Origin: Mycobacterium sp. IS-3022
Lineage (GTDB): Bacteria; Actinomycetota; Actinomycetes; Mycobacteriales; Mycobacteriaceae
DNA: 64,000 nt
NCBI RefSeq assembly: GCF_001500065.1
Contig: NZ_LQIN01000004.1
Span: 97,478 to 161,477, forward strand
Reading direction: 5' to 3'
In this document: positions 23,788-32,138 of the stretch, one piece after another
Layout of the letters: every line of letters starts with the position of its first letter
Position numbering within the stretch: the first letter of the stretch is position 1
The notes under the pieces: model-generated
The model's input: the letters and a program-made list of their open reading frames with translations, nothing else
What the model was told of the DNA's origin: nothing
Databases searched by the model: none
Made by a program: the position numbers and the translations under genes

Positions 23788-24605
23788 GAGCGGTACCTCA
23801 ATGCGCGTCGTTCGAGTGTGCGGACGATCCCGTCGGTGCCGATGCCGAGCAGCGCGTACACGATCAGGCCGAAGATGATGATGTCGATCCGGAGGAAGTC
23901 GCGAGCGTTGTTGACCAAGAACCCGATTCCGCTGTCCGCGTTGATCTGTTCGGCGACGATCAGCGTCAGCCAGGCGATCGCCAGCGACTGCCGGAAGCCG
24001 ACGAGCACCTGCGGTGCCGCGCTCGGCACGATGATGCGGCGGAACCGCTGCCAGAACGAAAAGCCCAGAACCTGAGCGGTTTCGAACAGTTTCGGGTCGA
24101 CCTGGCGGATGGCTGAGAAGGTGTTCAGGTAGAGCGGGAAGCTGACCCCCAGGGCGATCAGCAGCACCTTGGGCAGTTCGCCGATGCCGAACCACAAGAT
24201 GAACAGCGGGATCAGCCCGAGATGCGGCAGCGCCCTGATCATCTGCATCGATGGATCGATGCTCGCTTCGATCCAGCGGGACAACCCGACGGCCGTACCC
24301 AGCGCGACGCCGAGGACACCGCCGAGGAGCAGACCCTCGAGCACCCGGATACCCGAGACGTGCAGTGCATCGGCCAGTTGGCCGTTGCAGAGCAACTCGA
24401 CACCCGCCTCGAAGATGAGTGACGGTGCCGGCAACACGTCCCGCGGGATCAACCCAACGGCGCTACCCAGTTGCCAGAGCGCAAGCAGTACCACCGGTGA
24501 GGCGAGCCTGATCGCACCCCATTTTCGTTGCCGCCAACCGGGTTTCGGCGATCGGACGGGCGCAATGGGCGCGTTGGGTGCAGCGAGATCTACTGGACTG
24601 GTCAC
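23784..24605 (-). CDS. ssuC: Sulfonate ABC transporter permease
   Basis: 273 residues with about six membrane segments and the coupling motif of BPD permeases (ETAQVLGFSFWQRFRRIIVP). It is the first gene of the ssuCBAD operon and forms the transmembrane channel. GTG 24605 is the start used. A TAGCGT hexamer lies 9 nt upstream but is further away than in the typical leaderless cases here; the 116-base gap upstream holds the operon promoter. Confidence 0.9.
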   Translation of the reverse strand: MTSPVDLAAPNAPIAPVRSPKPGWRQRKWGAIRLASPVVLLALWQLGSAVGLIPRDVLPAPSLIFEAGVELLCNGQLADALHVSGIRVLEGLLLGGVLGVALGTAVGLSRWIEASIDPSMQMIRALPHLGLIPLFILWFGIGELPKVLLIALGVSFPLYLNTFSAIRQVDPKLFETAQVLGFSFWQRFRRIIVPSAAPQVLVGFRQSLAIAWLTLIVAEQINADSGIGFLVNNARDFLRIDIIIFGLIVYALLGIGTDGIVRTLERRALRYRS

Positions 24606-24721
24606 GGTGGCTCGACGCTACGTGCGGCAGCGTCGGGCCTGAAGGTTTTCATTCGGGCTGAGGGAAAGACACGGCCCTGCCGAAAACTACGCGGTCGGTG
24701 TGTGCCCCCTCTGGTAGCGGG

Positions 24722-25102
24722 TCATTCTGGCGCCGCTGCTTCGTCGCCGCCGTCGTCGGTGCCCGAGTCGTCGGTGTTGCCAGCCCAACTCTGCGGCCCC
24801 AGCTTGCTTGGGATTTCCGCCCAGCCCTGAACGAGCTTGCCGGGCGCCTCGGCCCAACCCTGAACAAGTTTGCCAGGCGCCTCAGCCCAACCCTGAACAA
24901 GTTTGCCAGGCGCCTCAGCCCAACCCTCGACCATCTTGCCCGGGGCTTCGGTCCAGCCTTCGATGAGTTCCCCGGCATAGCTGTTGCCGCCGGTTGTGTG
25001 AGCGCACGGCGAGCAACTGACTTCGCCGGTATCAGCCGGTGCCGGCGCTGCGGTGAGGAGGGCTGCCACTGCGAGTCCGCCGGCGACGGTGATGTGTTTC
25101 AT
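24722..25102 (-). CDS. Secreted protein with tandem 11-residue repeats
   Basis: 126 residues, family not recognised. A signal peptide (about 1-24, MKHITVAGGLAVAALLTAAP) is followed by a CSPC motif and then five tandem 11-residue units of the type GWAEAPGKLVQ (about residues 47-101), and an Asp/Gly/Glu-rich acidic end. The repeats are nearly identical, with Trp and Pro at fixed places. It is likely exported and could bind a repetitive envelope partner, but no function can be assigned. GGGGAAAG lies before the ATG. It follows no obvious operon; ssuC lies 116 bases downstream on the same strand. Confidence 0.78.
   Translation of the reverse strand: MKHITVAGGLAVAALLTAAPAPADTGEVSCSPCAHTTGGNSYAGELIEGWTEAPGKMVEGWAEAPGKLVQGWAEAPGKLVQGWAEAPGKLVQGWAEIPSKLGPQSWAGNTDDSGTDDGGDEAAAPE
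24800..24964 (-). repeat. Five near-identical 33-bp tandem repeats (VNTR-like)
   Basis: Units end at about 24832, 24865, 24898, 24931 and 24964. The third and fourth (24866-24898, 24899-24931) differ only near their ends, suggesting recent duplication. The period is a multiple of three, so copy-number change keeps the reading frame of the secreted protein. Confidence 0.88.
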
Positions 25103-25247
25103 TTCTGCTTTCCCCTGTTGATCCTGACGGTCGATTCAGCTCGATATTTTTGCGGCGCTCATCGGCTGATCGTTGCTGCTCATCGTAACGGCAAGTCAGG
25201 TGCCCGGCAGTTCGAAGGCGCAATGAACTACCAGGAAGGCCGACGGG

Positions 25248-25589
25248 TCATCGCCAACCGTCGGCGGCCCTGGCAGCCTGCATCAGCGCGTCGCACAACT
25301 CCCGCAGTTCGCCGGGGTCGGCGCCTTCGTCGACCGCCGTCGCGACGTCTTCAGCGGCGCACCTGACCTGGTAGACCCGGTCGGACAGTTCGGCGGCCTC
25401 CTCAGGGCTGAGGACGACCGCATCGGGGGCCAGCGAGGCGTCCTTGATCAGGCTGCGCTGCTCGTATGCGCGTTGCCGGCAGGACTGCCTGCAGTACTGT
25501 CGGCGCCTGCCCAGCCCCACGTCGTCGACCACACGGCCGCACCAGCGACATGATTGGGGGCGTAGACGCTTCTTGATCCCGGGTGCCAC
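25248..25589 (-). CDS. Small zinc-finger-like protein (Rv2049c-type)
   Basis: 113 residues. The N-terminal 45 residues carry CRWCGRVV and YCRQSCRQRAYEQR, a C-x2-C...C-x3-C arrangement like a small zinc-binding domain with a basic helix. The rest is acidic and helical (SPEEAAELSDRV...). It lies next to rbpA as Rv2049c does in H37Rv, but is longer. Its function is unknown; nucleic-acid binding is plausible. GTG 25589 is set by the TACAGT hexamer 7 nt upstream. Confidence 0.82.
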   Translation of the reverse strand: MAPGIKKRLRPQSCRWCGRVVDDVGLGRRRQYCRQSCRQRAYEQRSLIKDASLAPDAVVLSPEEAAELSDRVYQVRCAAEDVATAVDEGADPGELRELCDALMQAARAADGWR

Positions 25590-25596
25590 AGGCCAG

Positions 25597-25602
25597 ACTG
25601 TA
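25597..25602 (-). promoter_or_regulatory. -10 hexamer for leaderless Rv2049c-type gene
   Basis: TACAGT on the minus strand, 7 nt before GTG 25589. Confidence 0.5.
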
Positions 25603-25645
25603 AACCGAGGCTCCGGCGATTCCCGGTAACATGGACGGTCGAGTC

Positions 25646-25672
25646 GGGAACTTCACAGCGTGTTGCTGCGTT
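25646..25672 (+). promoter_or_regulatory. ECF sigma-factor promoter for rbpA (SigR/SigH/SigE type)
   Basis: -35 GGGAAC at 25646-25651 and -10 GTT at 25670-25672, with 18 bases between GGAAC and GTT. This matches the GGAAT-N18-GTT type promoter known upstream of rbpA in Streptomyces. It suggests induction by oxidative or envelope stress. Confidence 0.55.
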
Positions 25673-25714
25673 GTTTGTCCGGATCTTTACGCGCTGATCG
25701 AGGAGTGTTTGACG

Positions 25715-26050
25715 ATGGCTGATCGTGTCTTGAGGGGAAGTCGCCTCGGAGCCGTGAGCTACGAGACCGACCGCAACCACGACTTGGCGCCGCGTCAGGT
25801 CGCGCGCTACCGCACCGACAACGGCGAGGAGTTCGACGTCCCGTTCGCCGACGACGCCGAGATTCCCCACACCTGGCTGTGCCGCAACGGTATGGAGGGC
25901 ACCCTCATCGAGGGTGACGCCCCCGAGCCGAAGAAGACCAAGCCGCCGCGGACGCACTGGGACATGCTGTTGGAACGCCGGTCGGTCGAGGAGCTCGAGG
26001 AGCTTCTCAAGGAGCGGCTCGACATCATCAAGGCCCGCCGCCGGGGCTAG
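25715..26050 (+). CDS. rbpA: RNA polymerase-binding protein RbpA
   Basis: 111 residues, exactly the mycobacterial RbpA length. It starts MADRVLRGSRLGAVSYETDR in the family manner, has the RbpA core domain (about 25-70, VARYRTDNGEEFDVPFA, WLCRNGMEG) and the sigma-interaction helix (ERRSVEELEELLKERL). It binds RNA polymerase and SigA/SigB and stimulates open-complex formation; it also influences rifampicin sensitivity. AGGAG lies 9 nt before the ATG. Confidence 0.98.
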   Translation: MADRVLRGSRLGAVSYETDRNHDLAPRQVARYRTDNGEEFDVPFADDAEIPHTWLCRNGMEGTLIEGDAPEPKKTKPPRTHWDMLLERRSVEELEELLKERLDIIKARRRG

Positions 26051-26064
26051 GCCTTCGACGACGC

Positions 26065-26841
26065 TCAGCGCGTGACGCCGACCCCGCGGGCGCGGTTGAA
26101 GCGGCCGCGGATGCCCCAGTCAGCGACCTTGAACAGGGCTTCGCGGATGTTGGACCCGCTCATCTTGGACTGACCGAATTCACGCTCGGTGAAGGTGATC
26201 GGCACCTCGACGACGACGAACCCATTGTTGATCGTGCGCCAGGTCAGATCGATCTGGAAGCAATATCCCTTCGAATCGACGGCGGTCAGGTCGATTTTCT
26301 CCAGCACCTCGCGCCGGTAGGCGCGGTAGCCGGCGGTGATGTCGTGGATGTCCACGCCGAGCAAAATGCGGGAATACCCGTTGGCGGTCCGCGACAGCAC
26401 CAGGCGCCGACGCGGCCAGTTGCGCACTTCTCCCCCGGGCACGTAGCGCGAGCCGATCGCGAGGTCGGCCCCCGCGTCGACGGCGTCGAGCAACCGGGAC
26501 AGCTGCTCGGGCGGATGACTGCCGTCCGCGTCCATCTCGACGAGCACGGCGTACTCGCGGCTCAACCCCCACGCGAACCCGGCCAGATAGGCCGCGCCGA
26601 GGCCGCCCTTGGCGGTGCGGTGCATGACGTGGATGCGGTCCGGGTCGGCGAGAGCCAGCTCGTCGGCCAGCGCGCCGGTGCCGTCGGGACTGCCATCGTC
26701 GACGATCAGAATGTGGACTTCGGGCCGCGCCTGCTGGACGCGGCCGACGATCAACGGCAGGTTCTCCCGCTCGTTGTAGGTGGGGATGATGACCAGCGTG
26801 CGCTGGCTTGGGCTTTCCCCGGGGGCCCGGCCCGTCGTCAT
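26065..26841 (-). CDS. ppm1: Polyprenol-phosphate mannosyltransferase (Ppm synthase domain)
   Basis: 258 residues, GT2 glycosyltransferase. [13 protein letters not shown] (about 18-30), DDGSPDGTG, and the [11 protein letters not shown] metal-binding motif identify dolichol/polyprenol-phosphate mannose synthase. It makes the mannosyl donor for lipomannan, lipoarabinomannan and protein mannosylation at the membrane. Its start overlaps the lnt stop by 4 bases, so the two are translated from one message. In M. tuberculosis the same two domains are one protein, Rv2051c. Confidence 0.95.
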   Translation of the reverse strand: MTTGRAPGESPSQRTLVIIPTYNERENLPLIVGRVQQARPEVHILIVDDGSPDGTGALADELALADPDRIHVMHRTAKGGLGAAYLAGFAWGLSREYAVLVEMDADGSHPPEQLSRLLDAVDAGADLAIGSRYVPGGEVRNWPRRRLVLSRTANGYSRILLGVDIHDITAGYRAYRREVLEKIDLTAVDSKGYCFQIDLTWRTINNGFVVVEVPITFTEREFGQSKMSGSNIREALFKVADWGIRGRFNRARGVGVTR

Positions 26842-28490
26842 GTAGCTCCTCTACCTTTGTTGTCGCCGCTCACTCGACGACGCACAAAGCCCCCATTGTG
26901 CAGCATCGCGGCGAGCAGGCTCCCGACGCCGACGGCGATGAGCAGCCCCTCCACCAGCGGACCCCACCGGGTTGCCGCCGTGAGCTGCGTTTTCAGCCGC
27001 ACCGCGGCGTCGAGGTACGCGGGCTCGTAGAACGCGGTACGGGCCAGCTCCCGTCCATCTGGGGCGACGATCGCGCTGATGCCGGTCGTCCCCGCCACCA
27101 CGACGTAGCGGTCGTGTTCGATCGCGCGCAGGCGGGCGAACGCGAGCTGCTGCTCGCTCATCGATTCAGTGAAGGTCGCGTTGTTGGAGGGCACGACGAG
27201 CAGTTGCGCGCCGTTGCGCACCGCCTCGCGGGGCGCCCGGTCGAAGATCACCTCCCAGCAGGTGGTCACCCCGACCGGAACACCGGCGGGGTGCACCACC
27301 CCGGTGCCGTCGCCCGCAACGAAGTACCCGGCGCGATCCGCATGCTTCGAGAAATGACGGAAGAAACCTCGCCACGGCAGATACTCGCCGAAGGGCTGCA
27401 CGATCTGTTTGTCGTGACGCTCGCCGGGCCCGGTGTCCGGATTCCACACGATCACCGAGTTCGTCGAGGTGGGTTTTTCGGGGGTGGCGCCGGGAGCCTC
27501 GACCACTCCACCGACCAGGATCGGCGCGTTGATGGCCGCCGCGGCGCCGGAGATCAGCTCGCGCGCATCGGGGTTGGCCAGCGGGTCGATGTCCGAGGAA
27601 TTCTCCGGCCAGACGACGAACACCGGCTGCGGCGCCCGCCCGGCACGCACCTCCTCGGCCAGCCGCATGGTCTCGCGGACGTGGTTGTCGAGCACGGCGC
27701 GCCGCTGGGCGTTGAAGTCCAGCCCGAGCCGGGGCACGTTGCCCTGCACGACCGCGACGGTGATCGATCTGTCGTCGCCCGCGCCGACCCCGGACTGGCG
27801 AACGTGCGGCCACGTCAGCGCCGTGACGAGCAGCACCACGCTGATGCACACACCCGGCACCACCACGGCGGGCGGTGCGGCGTTGCGCCCGCTATCACGA
27901 CTCCACCACTGCACCACCTCCAAAACCATTGCCGCCAACGCGAACCCGATGAGCACGACGGCGAAGGACAGCAGCGGCGCCCCGCCCAGTTGTGCGATCG
28001 ACCGAATTGGGCTCTCGGTCTGGCCATAGGCGACGACGCCCCAGGGGAACCCGCCGAACGGCACCGTCGACTTGAGCCACTCCTGTGCCGCCCACAGCCC
28101 GGCGAACCACAGCGGCCAGCCCGGCAATTTGTGTACCGCCACCGCGGCGGCGCCGAACAGTGCGGGAAACAGCGCCTGCACCAGCGACAATCCGATCCAG
28201 GGTACCGGGCCGACGAACGCGCCGACCCACGGCAGCAGCGGCAGGTAGAACGCCGCACCGAACAAGAAGCCGTACCCGAATCCGCCACGCACCGTTGTGG
28301 TTTCGCGGGTCAGCACCCAGGCCAGCAGCGCGAACGCGGCGAAACCCAGATACCACCAGCCGAACGGCGGGAAGCTCAGGCACAACAGTAGCCCCGCGAC
28401 TATGGCCACCCCGAGCTGCGGCAGCCGGTCCACCACGGCCCGACCGAATCGGGTTGCCCTTGAATCGTTTTCAACCATGGAGGACGACAC
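26838..28490 (-). CDS. lnt: Apolipoprotein N-acyltransferase
   Basis: 550 residues. Six or more N-terminal membrane helices (to about 230) precede a nitrilase-type domain with the catalytic triad: Glu in [10 protein letters not shown], Lys in [19 protein letters not shown] (shown in part) and Cys in [11 protein letters not shown]. It N-acylates the lipid-modified Cys of lipoproteins such as LppI, SsuA and the betaine-binding protein of this window. Its start overlaps the upstream amidohydrolase by 20 bases. Split from ppm1, as in fast growers. Confidence 0.95.
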   Translation of the reverse strand: MSSSMVENDSRATRFGRAVVDRLPQLGVAIVAGLLLCLSFPPFGWWYLGFAAFALLAWVLTRETTTVRGGFGYGFLFGAAFYLPLLPWVGAFVGPVPWIGLSLVQALFPALFGAAAVAVHKLPGWPLWFAGLWAAQEWLKSTVPFGGFPWGVVAYGQTESPIRSIAQLGGAPLLSFAVVLIGFALAAMVLEVVQWWSRDSGRNAAPPAVVVPGVCISVVLLVTALTWPHVRQSGVGAGDDRSITVAVVQGNVPRLGLDFNAQRRAVLDNHVRETMRLAEEVRAGRAPQPVFVVWPENSSDIDPLANPDARELISGAAAAINAPILVGGVVEAPGATPEKPTSTNSVIVWNPDTGPGERHDKQIVQPFGEYLPWRGFFRHFSKHADRAGYFVAGDGTGVVHPAGVPVGVTTCWEVIFDRAPREAVRNGAQLLVVPSNNATFTESMSEQQLAFARLRAIEHDRYVVVAGTTGISAIVAPDGRELARTAFYEPAYLDAAVRLKTQLTAATRWGPLVEGLLIAVGVGSLLAAMLHNGGFVRRRVSGDNKGRGAT

Positions 28491-30069
28491 CCCGATGGAC
28501 CGTCTGCCGGCACCGCGGCGACGGGCCGTCGAGCCGGGGCAGCGGTGGTACCCGCGACCGCTGGTCGGTCGACCAGCGTTGCACCGCGTCGGCCGGCGCG
28601 CTCACCTCGAGGTCGTCAGCTTCCCAGATCGCATACGACGCCGGCGCACCGGGAACGAGGGTGCCCGTCACCCCGTCCCGCACCCCGGCGGCCCGCCAGG
28701 CGCCGCGAGTGAGCGCCGCGAACGCCGCCCGCGGCGACAACGCACTTCCCGGTGTCCGGTGGCGCGTCGCTGCGCGCACCGTCGCCCACGGGTCCATGCC
28801 CGTGACCGGGCTGTCCGAGCCGAACGCGAGTGGCACGCCTTGGGATGCTAACAGCGCGAAGGGGTTCAACGACCTGGCGCGGTCGGCGCCGAGCCGCTGA
28901 GCGTACATCCCGGTTTCACCGCCCCAGACCGCATCGAAATTCGGCTGCATGCTGGCGAGCACGCCCCACGCGCCGAGTCGGCGTGCCTGCTCTTCGGTGA
29001 CCATCTCCAGGTGTTCGAGCCGATGCCCGCACCGGGCGACAGCGGGCGCGCCGAGCGTCGCGACGACGGACTCGAACGCCTGGACCACAGCGGCGACGGC
29101 CGCGTCGCCGATCACGTGGAAGCCGGCCGTTATGCCCGCCTCCGTACAGGCGTGCAGGTGAGCCGCGATGGCCTCGCGGTCCAGGTAGGCCGTGCCAGTC
29201 AGTCCAGGAGAGCAGTCGGGCGCGTCGGTGTACGGCTGCTGCAGCCAGGCCGTGCGCGACCCGAGCGCCCCGTCGACGAAGAGATCGCCGGCCAGCCCGC
29301 GGGCACCGGTGCGCTCGATCAGCTCGTGCGCCTGACCGGCGGTGGTGACCGCCTCACCCCAGTACCCGACGATCTCGACGCCGTGCTCGAGGGCGCGGAT
29401 CTCGTCCCAGTCGTCGAGGCCGCCGATGTCCGGTCCTGCACATTCGTGCACCGCGACGATGCCCGACGCCGCCGCCGCGTTCAGCGCCTCCGATCGTGCG
29501 CGGGCGCGCTGCTCAGGGTTCAGCCGTGCCCGTGCGGCGGCGCGGATCACATGGTGCGCATCGCCGGTCAGCGGTCCTTGCGGGGCGAAGCCCGACGCCT
29601 CGGGCAGGTGCGGCACCAGCCGGCGCAGCGCGGTGGACGCCGCGGCGGAGTGGACGTCGACCCGCGCCAGATAGACGGGGCGGTCACCGACGACCGAATC
29701 CACGTCTTCGGTGCTGGGCGGGATGCGTTCAGGCCAGTTCGACTCGTCCCAACCGTGCGCCCAGATCGGATCGTGAGGATGTGCGCGGGCGTAGTCGCTG
29801 AGCAGTTGCATACAGTGCCGCAGCGAGGTCGCCGGCCGCAGGTCGAGCCCGGACAGCGAGAGCCCGGTGGCGGTGAGGTGGATGTGGCTGTCGACGAAAG
29901 CCGGCGCGACGAATGCGCCGCCGAGGTCGACGACCTGCGCGTCGGGGAATTGGCCGCGGCCCACGTCGTCACTGCCCAGCCATGCGATCACACCGTCGCG
30001 GACGGCGAGTGCCGTGGCGTCGGGCATGGCGGGGCTGTACACCCGCCCGTTGAGCAGAAGGGTTGTCAC
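28471..30069 (-). CDS. Amidohydrolase family protein (YtcJ-like)
   Basis: 532 residues, metal-dependent amidohydrolase_3 family. Metal motif DSHIHL follows [13 protein letters not shown] near residue 55; later His residues in FHVIGD and [10 protein letters not shown] and the AFGSDSP aspartate complete the set. The substrate cannot be told from the sequence. It corresponds in position to Rv2052c. GTG 30069 directly precedes the fxsA stop, and the gene runs into lnt with a 20-base overlap, so fxsA, this gene, lnt and ppm1 form one operon. Confidence 0.87.
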   Translation of the reverse strand: MTTLLLNGRVYSPAMPDATALAVRDGVIAWLGSDDVGRGQFPDAQVVDLGGAFVAPAFVDSHIHLTATGLSLSGLDLRPATSLRHCMQLLSDYARAHPHDPIWAHGWDESNWPERIPPSTEDVDSVVGDRPVYLARVDVHSAAASTALRRLVPHLPEASGFAPQGPLTGDAHHVIRAAARARLNPEQRARARSEALNAAAASGIVAVHECAGPDIGGLDDWDEIRALEHGVEIVGYWGEAVTTAGQAHELIERTGARGLAGDLFVDGALGSRTAWLQQPYTDAPDCSPGLTGTAYLDREAIAAHLHACTEAGITAGFHVIGDAAVAAVVQAFESVVATLGAPAVARCGHRLEHLEMVTEEQARRLGAWGVLASMQPNFDAVWGGETGMYAQRLGADRARSLNPFALLASQGVPLAFGSDSPVTGMDPWATVRAATRHRTPGSALSPRAAFAALTRGAWRAAGVRDGVTGTLVPGAPASYAIWEADDLEVSAPADAVQRWSTDQRSRVPPLPRLDGPSPRCRQTVHRGVVLHG

Positions 30070-30582
30070 CTACGGGAGGTTCTCACGCCCCTCGTCGGTG
30101 CGGGGCGGGGCGGTGCGGGGTGCGGGCTCCACCGCGGGCGGTTCGACGTCGACGACGTCGACAACCTCACCGTCGATGTAGTCCCGCCGTGTGCTGGCCG
30201 CCCCGTAGCCCGCCACGCCCGCGGTGATCAGCGGCATCCGGCGCGCGGCGAGCGCGGTCACCAGTGGACGGGCCGCCGCCCGGGTGGCGGGAATCAGCAG
30301 CACCGCCCCGGCCACCGAACTGGCCAGGCCCGGGATCACGACGAGCACCGTGCCGAGCGCGACCAGCACGCTGTCGGCGGCGGCTCCGTGCAGGTTAGCC
30401 GGGGTGAGCCCCCGGCGAAGCCGGCCGAGATGACGCCTCACCTGCGATCCGGCCAGGACGAAGCCGAGCACGAACGTCGCGAGCAACAGCAGCAGCGTCC
30501 AGCCGACGCCGATCGTCGACACCAGGGCCGCCACGACCGCGATCTCGATGACCACATAGATCAGGAACAGCCGCATTGCCAT
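30070..30582 (-). CDS. fxsA: FxsA family membrane protein
   Basis: 170 residues. Three to four membrane segments in the first 120 residues (LFLIYVVIEIAVVAALVSTI at the start) and an Ala/Arg/Pro-rich acidic cytosolic tail. FxsA proteins affect phage exclusion and membrane traits in E. coli; the mycobacterial role is unknown. Matches Rv2053c by order. First gene of the fxsA-amidohydrolase-lnt-ppm1 operon. Confidence 0.92.
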   Translation of the reverse strand: MAMRLFLIYVVIEIAVVAALVSTIGVGWTLLLLLATFVLGFVLAGSQVRRHLGRLRRGLTPANLHGAAADSVLVALGTVLVVIPGLASSVAGAVLLIPATRAAARPLVTALAARRMPLITAGVAGYGAASTRRDYIDGEVVDVVDVEPPAVEPAPRTAPPRTDEGRENLP

Positions 30583-30617
30583 ACGCGGTAAACGTCCGGA
30601 CCACCCGATCGGTTCCG

Positions 30618-30623
30618 TAGATT
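30618..30623 (+). promoter_or_regulatory. -10 hexamer for leaderless dienelactone hydrolase
   Basis: TAGATT, 6 nt before GTG 30630. Confidence 0.55.
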
Positions 30624-30629
30624 GACGAC

Positions 30630-31337
30630 GTGACGACGATCAAGATCGATACCCCGGACGGCCAGATCGACGCGTTGCTCGGCGTTCCGGACGGCCCGGG
30701 GCCGTGGCCTGCGGTGGTGGTGGTGCACGACGCGATCGGCTACGGCCCGGACAACGAGGCGATCTCGGCGCGGGTGGCCGGGGCGGGTTTTCTCGCGATC
30801 TCCCCGAACCTGTACTCGCGCGGCGGGCGGGCGCGCTGCATCACCCGGGTCTTCCGCGAGTTGCTCACCAAACGCGGCCGCGCGCTCGACGACGTGCTGG
30901 CCGCGCGCGATCACGTGCTCGCGATGCCGCAGTGCACGGGTGCGGTGGGAATCGCGGGGTTCTGCATGGGCGGACAGTTCGCGTTGGTGATGTCGCCGAA
31001 GGGGTTCGGCGCGTCGGCACCGTTCTACGGCACGCCGCTGCCCCGCCCGTTGGACGAGACGCTGACCGGAGCGTGCCCGATCGTCGCCAGTTTCGGCCGG
31101 CGAGACCCGGTGGGGATCGGGGCCGCAGACAAGCTCCGGAAAGTCGTGCAGGACAAGGGCATCCCCGCTGACATCGAGGTCTATCAGGATGCCGGGCACA
31201 GCTTCGCCAACAAGCTGCCGGCGCAACCGCTGCTGCGGATCACCGGCTTCGGCTACAACGAGGCCGCCACGAACGACGCCTGGGATCGCGTGTTCTCGTT
31301 CTTCGGCAAGCACCTGACGGCTACCCCGCGGGCGTGA
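30630..31337 (+). CDS. Dienelactone hydrolase family protein
   Basis: 235 residues, alpha/beta-hydrolase. Nucleophile Cys112 in GFCMGG, Asp in FGRRDPV and His in DAGHSFANK give the cysteine-type triad of dienelactone hydrolases (carboxymethylenebutenolidase). Probable substrate: a lactone or ester from aromatic breakdown; the specific role is unknown. Matches Rv2054 by order. It is divergent from fxsA. Its end overlaps the convergent PPOX gene by 17 bases. Confidence 0.93.
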   Translation: MTTIKIDTPDGQIDALLGVPDGPGPWPAVVVVHDAIGYGPDNEAISARVAGAGFLAISPNLYSRGGRARCITRVFRELLTKRGRALDDVLAARDHVLAMPQCTGAVGIAGFCMGGQFALVMSPKGFGASAPFYGTPLPRPLDETLTGACPIVASFGRRDPVGIGAADKLRKVVQDKGIPADIEVYQDAGHSFANKLPAQPLLRITGFGYNEAATNDAWDRVFSFFGKHLTATPRA

Positions 31338-31716
31338 CCGCCGGCTCGATTTCGATGCCGATGTGCACCTTGTCGATGCCGCCACGAAACAGCGCCTGCG
31401 GGATCCACCACCACGCGTGGTACCAGTAACGCTTGGTCACCCTTTCGAAGACCCGGCGCGTTTCGGATTTCGGCAGCACTCGGGCGACGGCCTCGACAGG
31501 TTCGCCTTTCGGCTTGCCCAGCACGCCGGACTTCTGGATGGTCACCCGCGGTGTGTTGGCGATGCGCTTGGTCTTCCACGAGCCGTCGTCGGTGATGACC
31601 AGCAGCTTCGCGCCGTCGGGAGCGCCCCAGATCGGTGTCGGTTTGGGCCTGCCGTCCTTGGTGAACGTCGTCAGCAGGATGTACTTCGAGTTCGCGATGT
31701 CATCGAAGGTGGCCAT
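31321..31716 (-). CDS. PPOX-class F420-dependent oxidoreductase, copy 1
   Basis: 131 residues of the pyridoxamine-oxidase-like split-barrel family (FTKDGRPKPTPIWGAPD, PRVTIQKSG). Members bind F420 or FMN and reduce small compounds; function here is unknown. It corresponds to Rv2061c. It is nearly the same as the upstream gene in its first half, then diverges (YHAWWWIPQALFRGG). It begins 3 nt after the stop of that gene. Confidence 0.87.
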   Translation of the reverse strand: MATFDDIANSKYILLTTFTKDGRPKPTPIWGAPDGAKLLVITDDGSWKTKRIANTPRVTIQKSGVLGKPKGEPVEAVARVLPKSETRRVFERVTKRYWYHAWWWIPQALFRGGIDKVHIGIEIEPAVTPAG

Positions 31717-31718
31717 GG

Positions 31719-32099
31719 TCAGCGAGGCTTGATCTCGATGGTCACGTTGTTCTTCATTCCGCCGCGCAGCTTGGAGAAGAGGTTGAAGGTCCTGCCCAGC
31801 AGCCCGTAGCGCTTCCCGATCGCCTCGTAGGTCGCGCCGTTGGCCGACTTGTCCAGGACCGTCGCGACGGCCTCTACCGGCTCGCCTTTCGGATTGCCGC
31901 GCACGTCGCACGGCGCGATGGTCACCCGCGACGTGTTGCGAATCCGCTTGACCTTCCACGATTTTTCCTGCGTGATGGCCACGAGCCCGTCGCCGTCGGA
32001 CGCCGCCCAGATCGCCGTCGGCTTGGGCCTGCCGTCCTTGGTGAACGTCGTGAGCAGGATGTATTCGGACTTCGCGACATCGGCAAAGGTGGCAGCCAC
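31719..32099 (-). CDS. PPOX-class F420-dependent oxidoreductase, copy 2
   Basis: 126 residues, a paralogue of the next gene: both contain YILLTTFTKDGRPKPT and GxPKGEPVEAVA. Split-barrel, flavin or F420 binding. The two appear to be a tandem duplication, upstream copy first. GTG 32099 is set by TATCTT 7 nt upstream. Together they form a two-gene operon just downstream of cobN on the same strand. Confidence 0.87.
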   Translation of the reverse strand: MAATFADVAKSEYILLTTFTKDGRPKPTAIWAASDGDGLVAITQEKSWKVKRIRNTSRVTIAPCDVRGNPKGEPVEAVATVLDKSANGATYEAIGKRYGLLGRTFNLFSKLRGGMKNNVTIEIKPR

Positions 32100-32106
32100 G
32101 CCACCG

Positions 32107-32112
32107 AAGATA
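32107..32112 (-). promoter_or_regulatory. -10 hexamer for leaderless PPOX gene
   Basis: TATCTT on the minus strand, 7 nt before GTG 32099, in the 39-base gap after cobN. Confidence 0.5.
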
Positions 32113-32138
32113 CTGTGCCGACGTCGACTCCGCTCGGC

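Noticed and set aside
24800..24964. Tandem repeats considered as a CRISPR array
   Set aside because: Units are contiguous without unique spacers and lie in frame inside a gene.
24698..25366. 222-residue open frame on the plus strand over the 33-bp repeats
   Set aside because: It also shows a repeat because the DNA is repetitive, but it has no signal peptide or ribosome site; the minus-strand gene has both.
26808..28391. 527-residue open frame opposite lnt
   Set aside because: No domain; lnt shows membrane helices and a full nitrilase-type triad in the same DNA.
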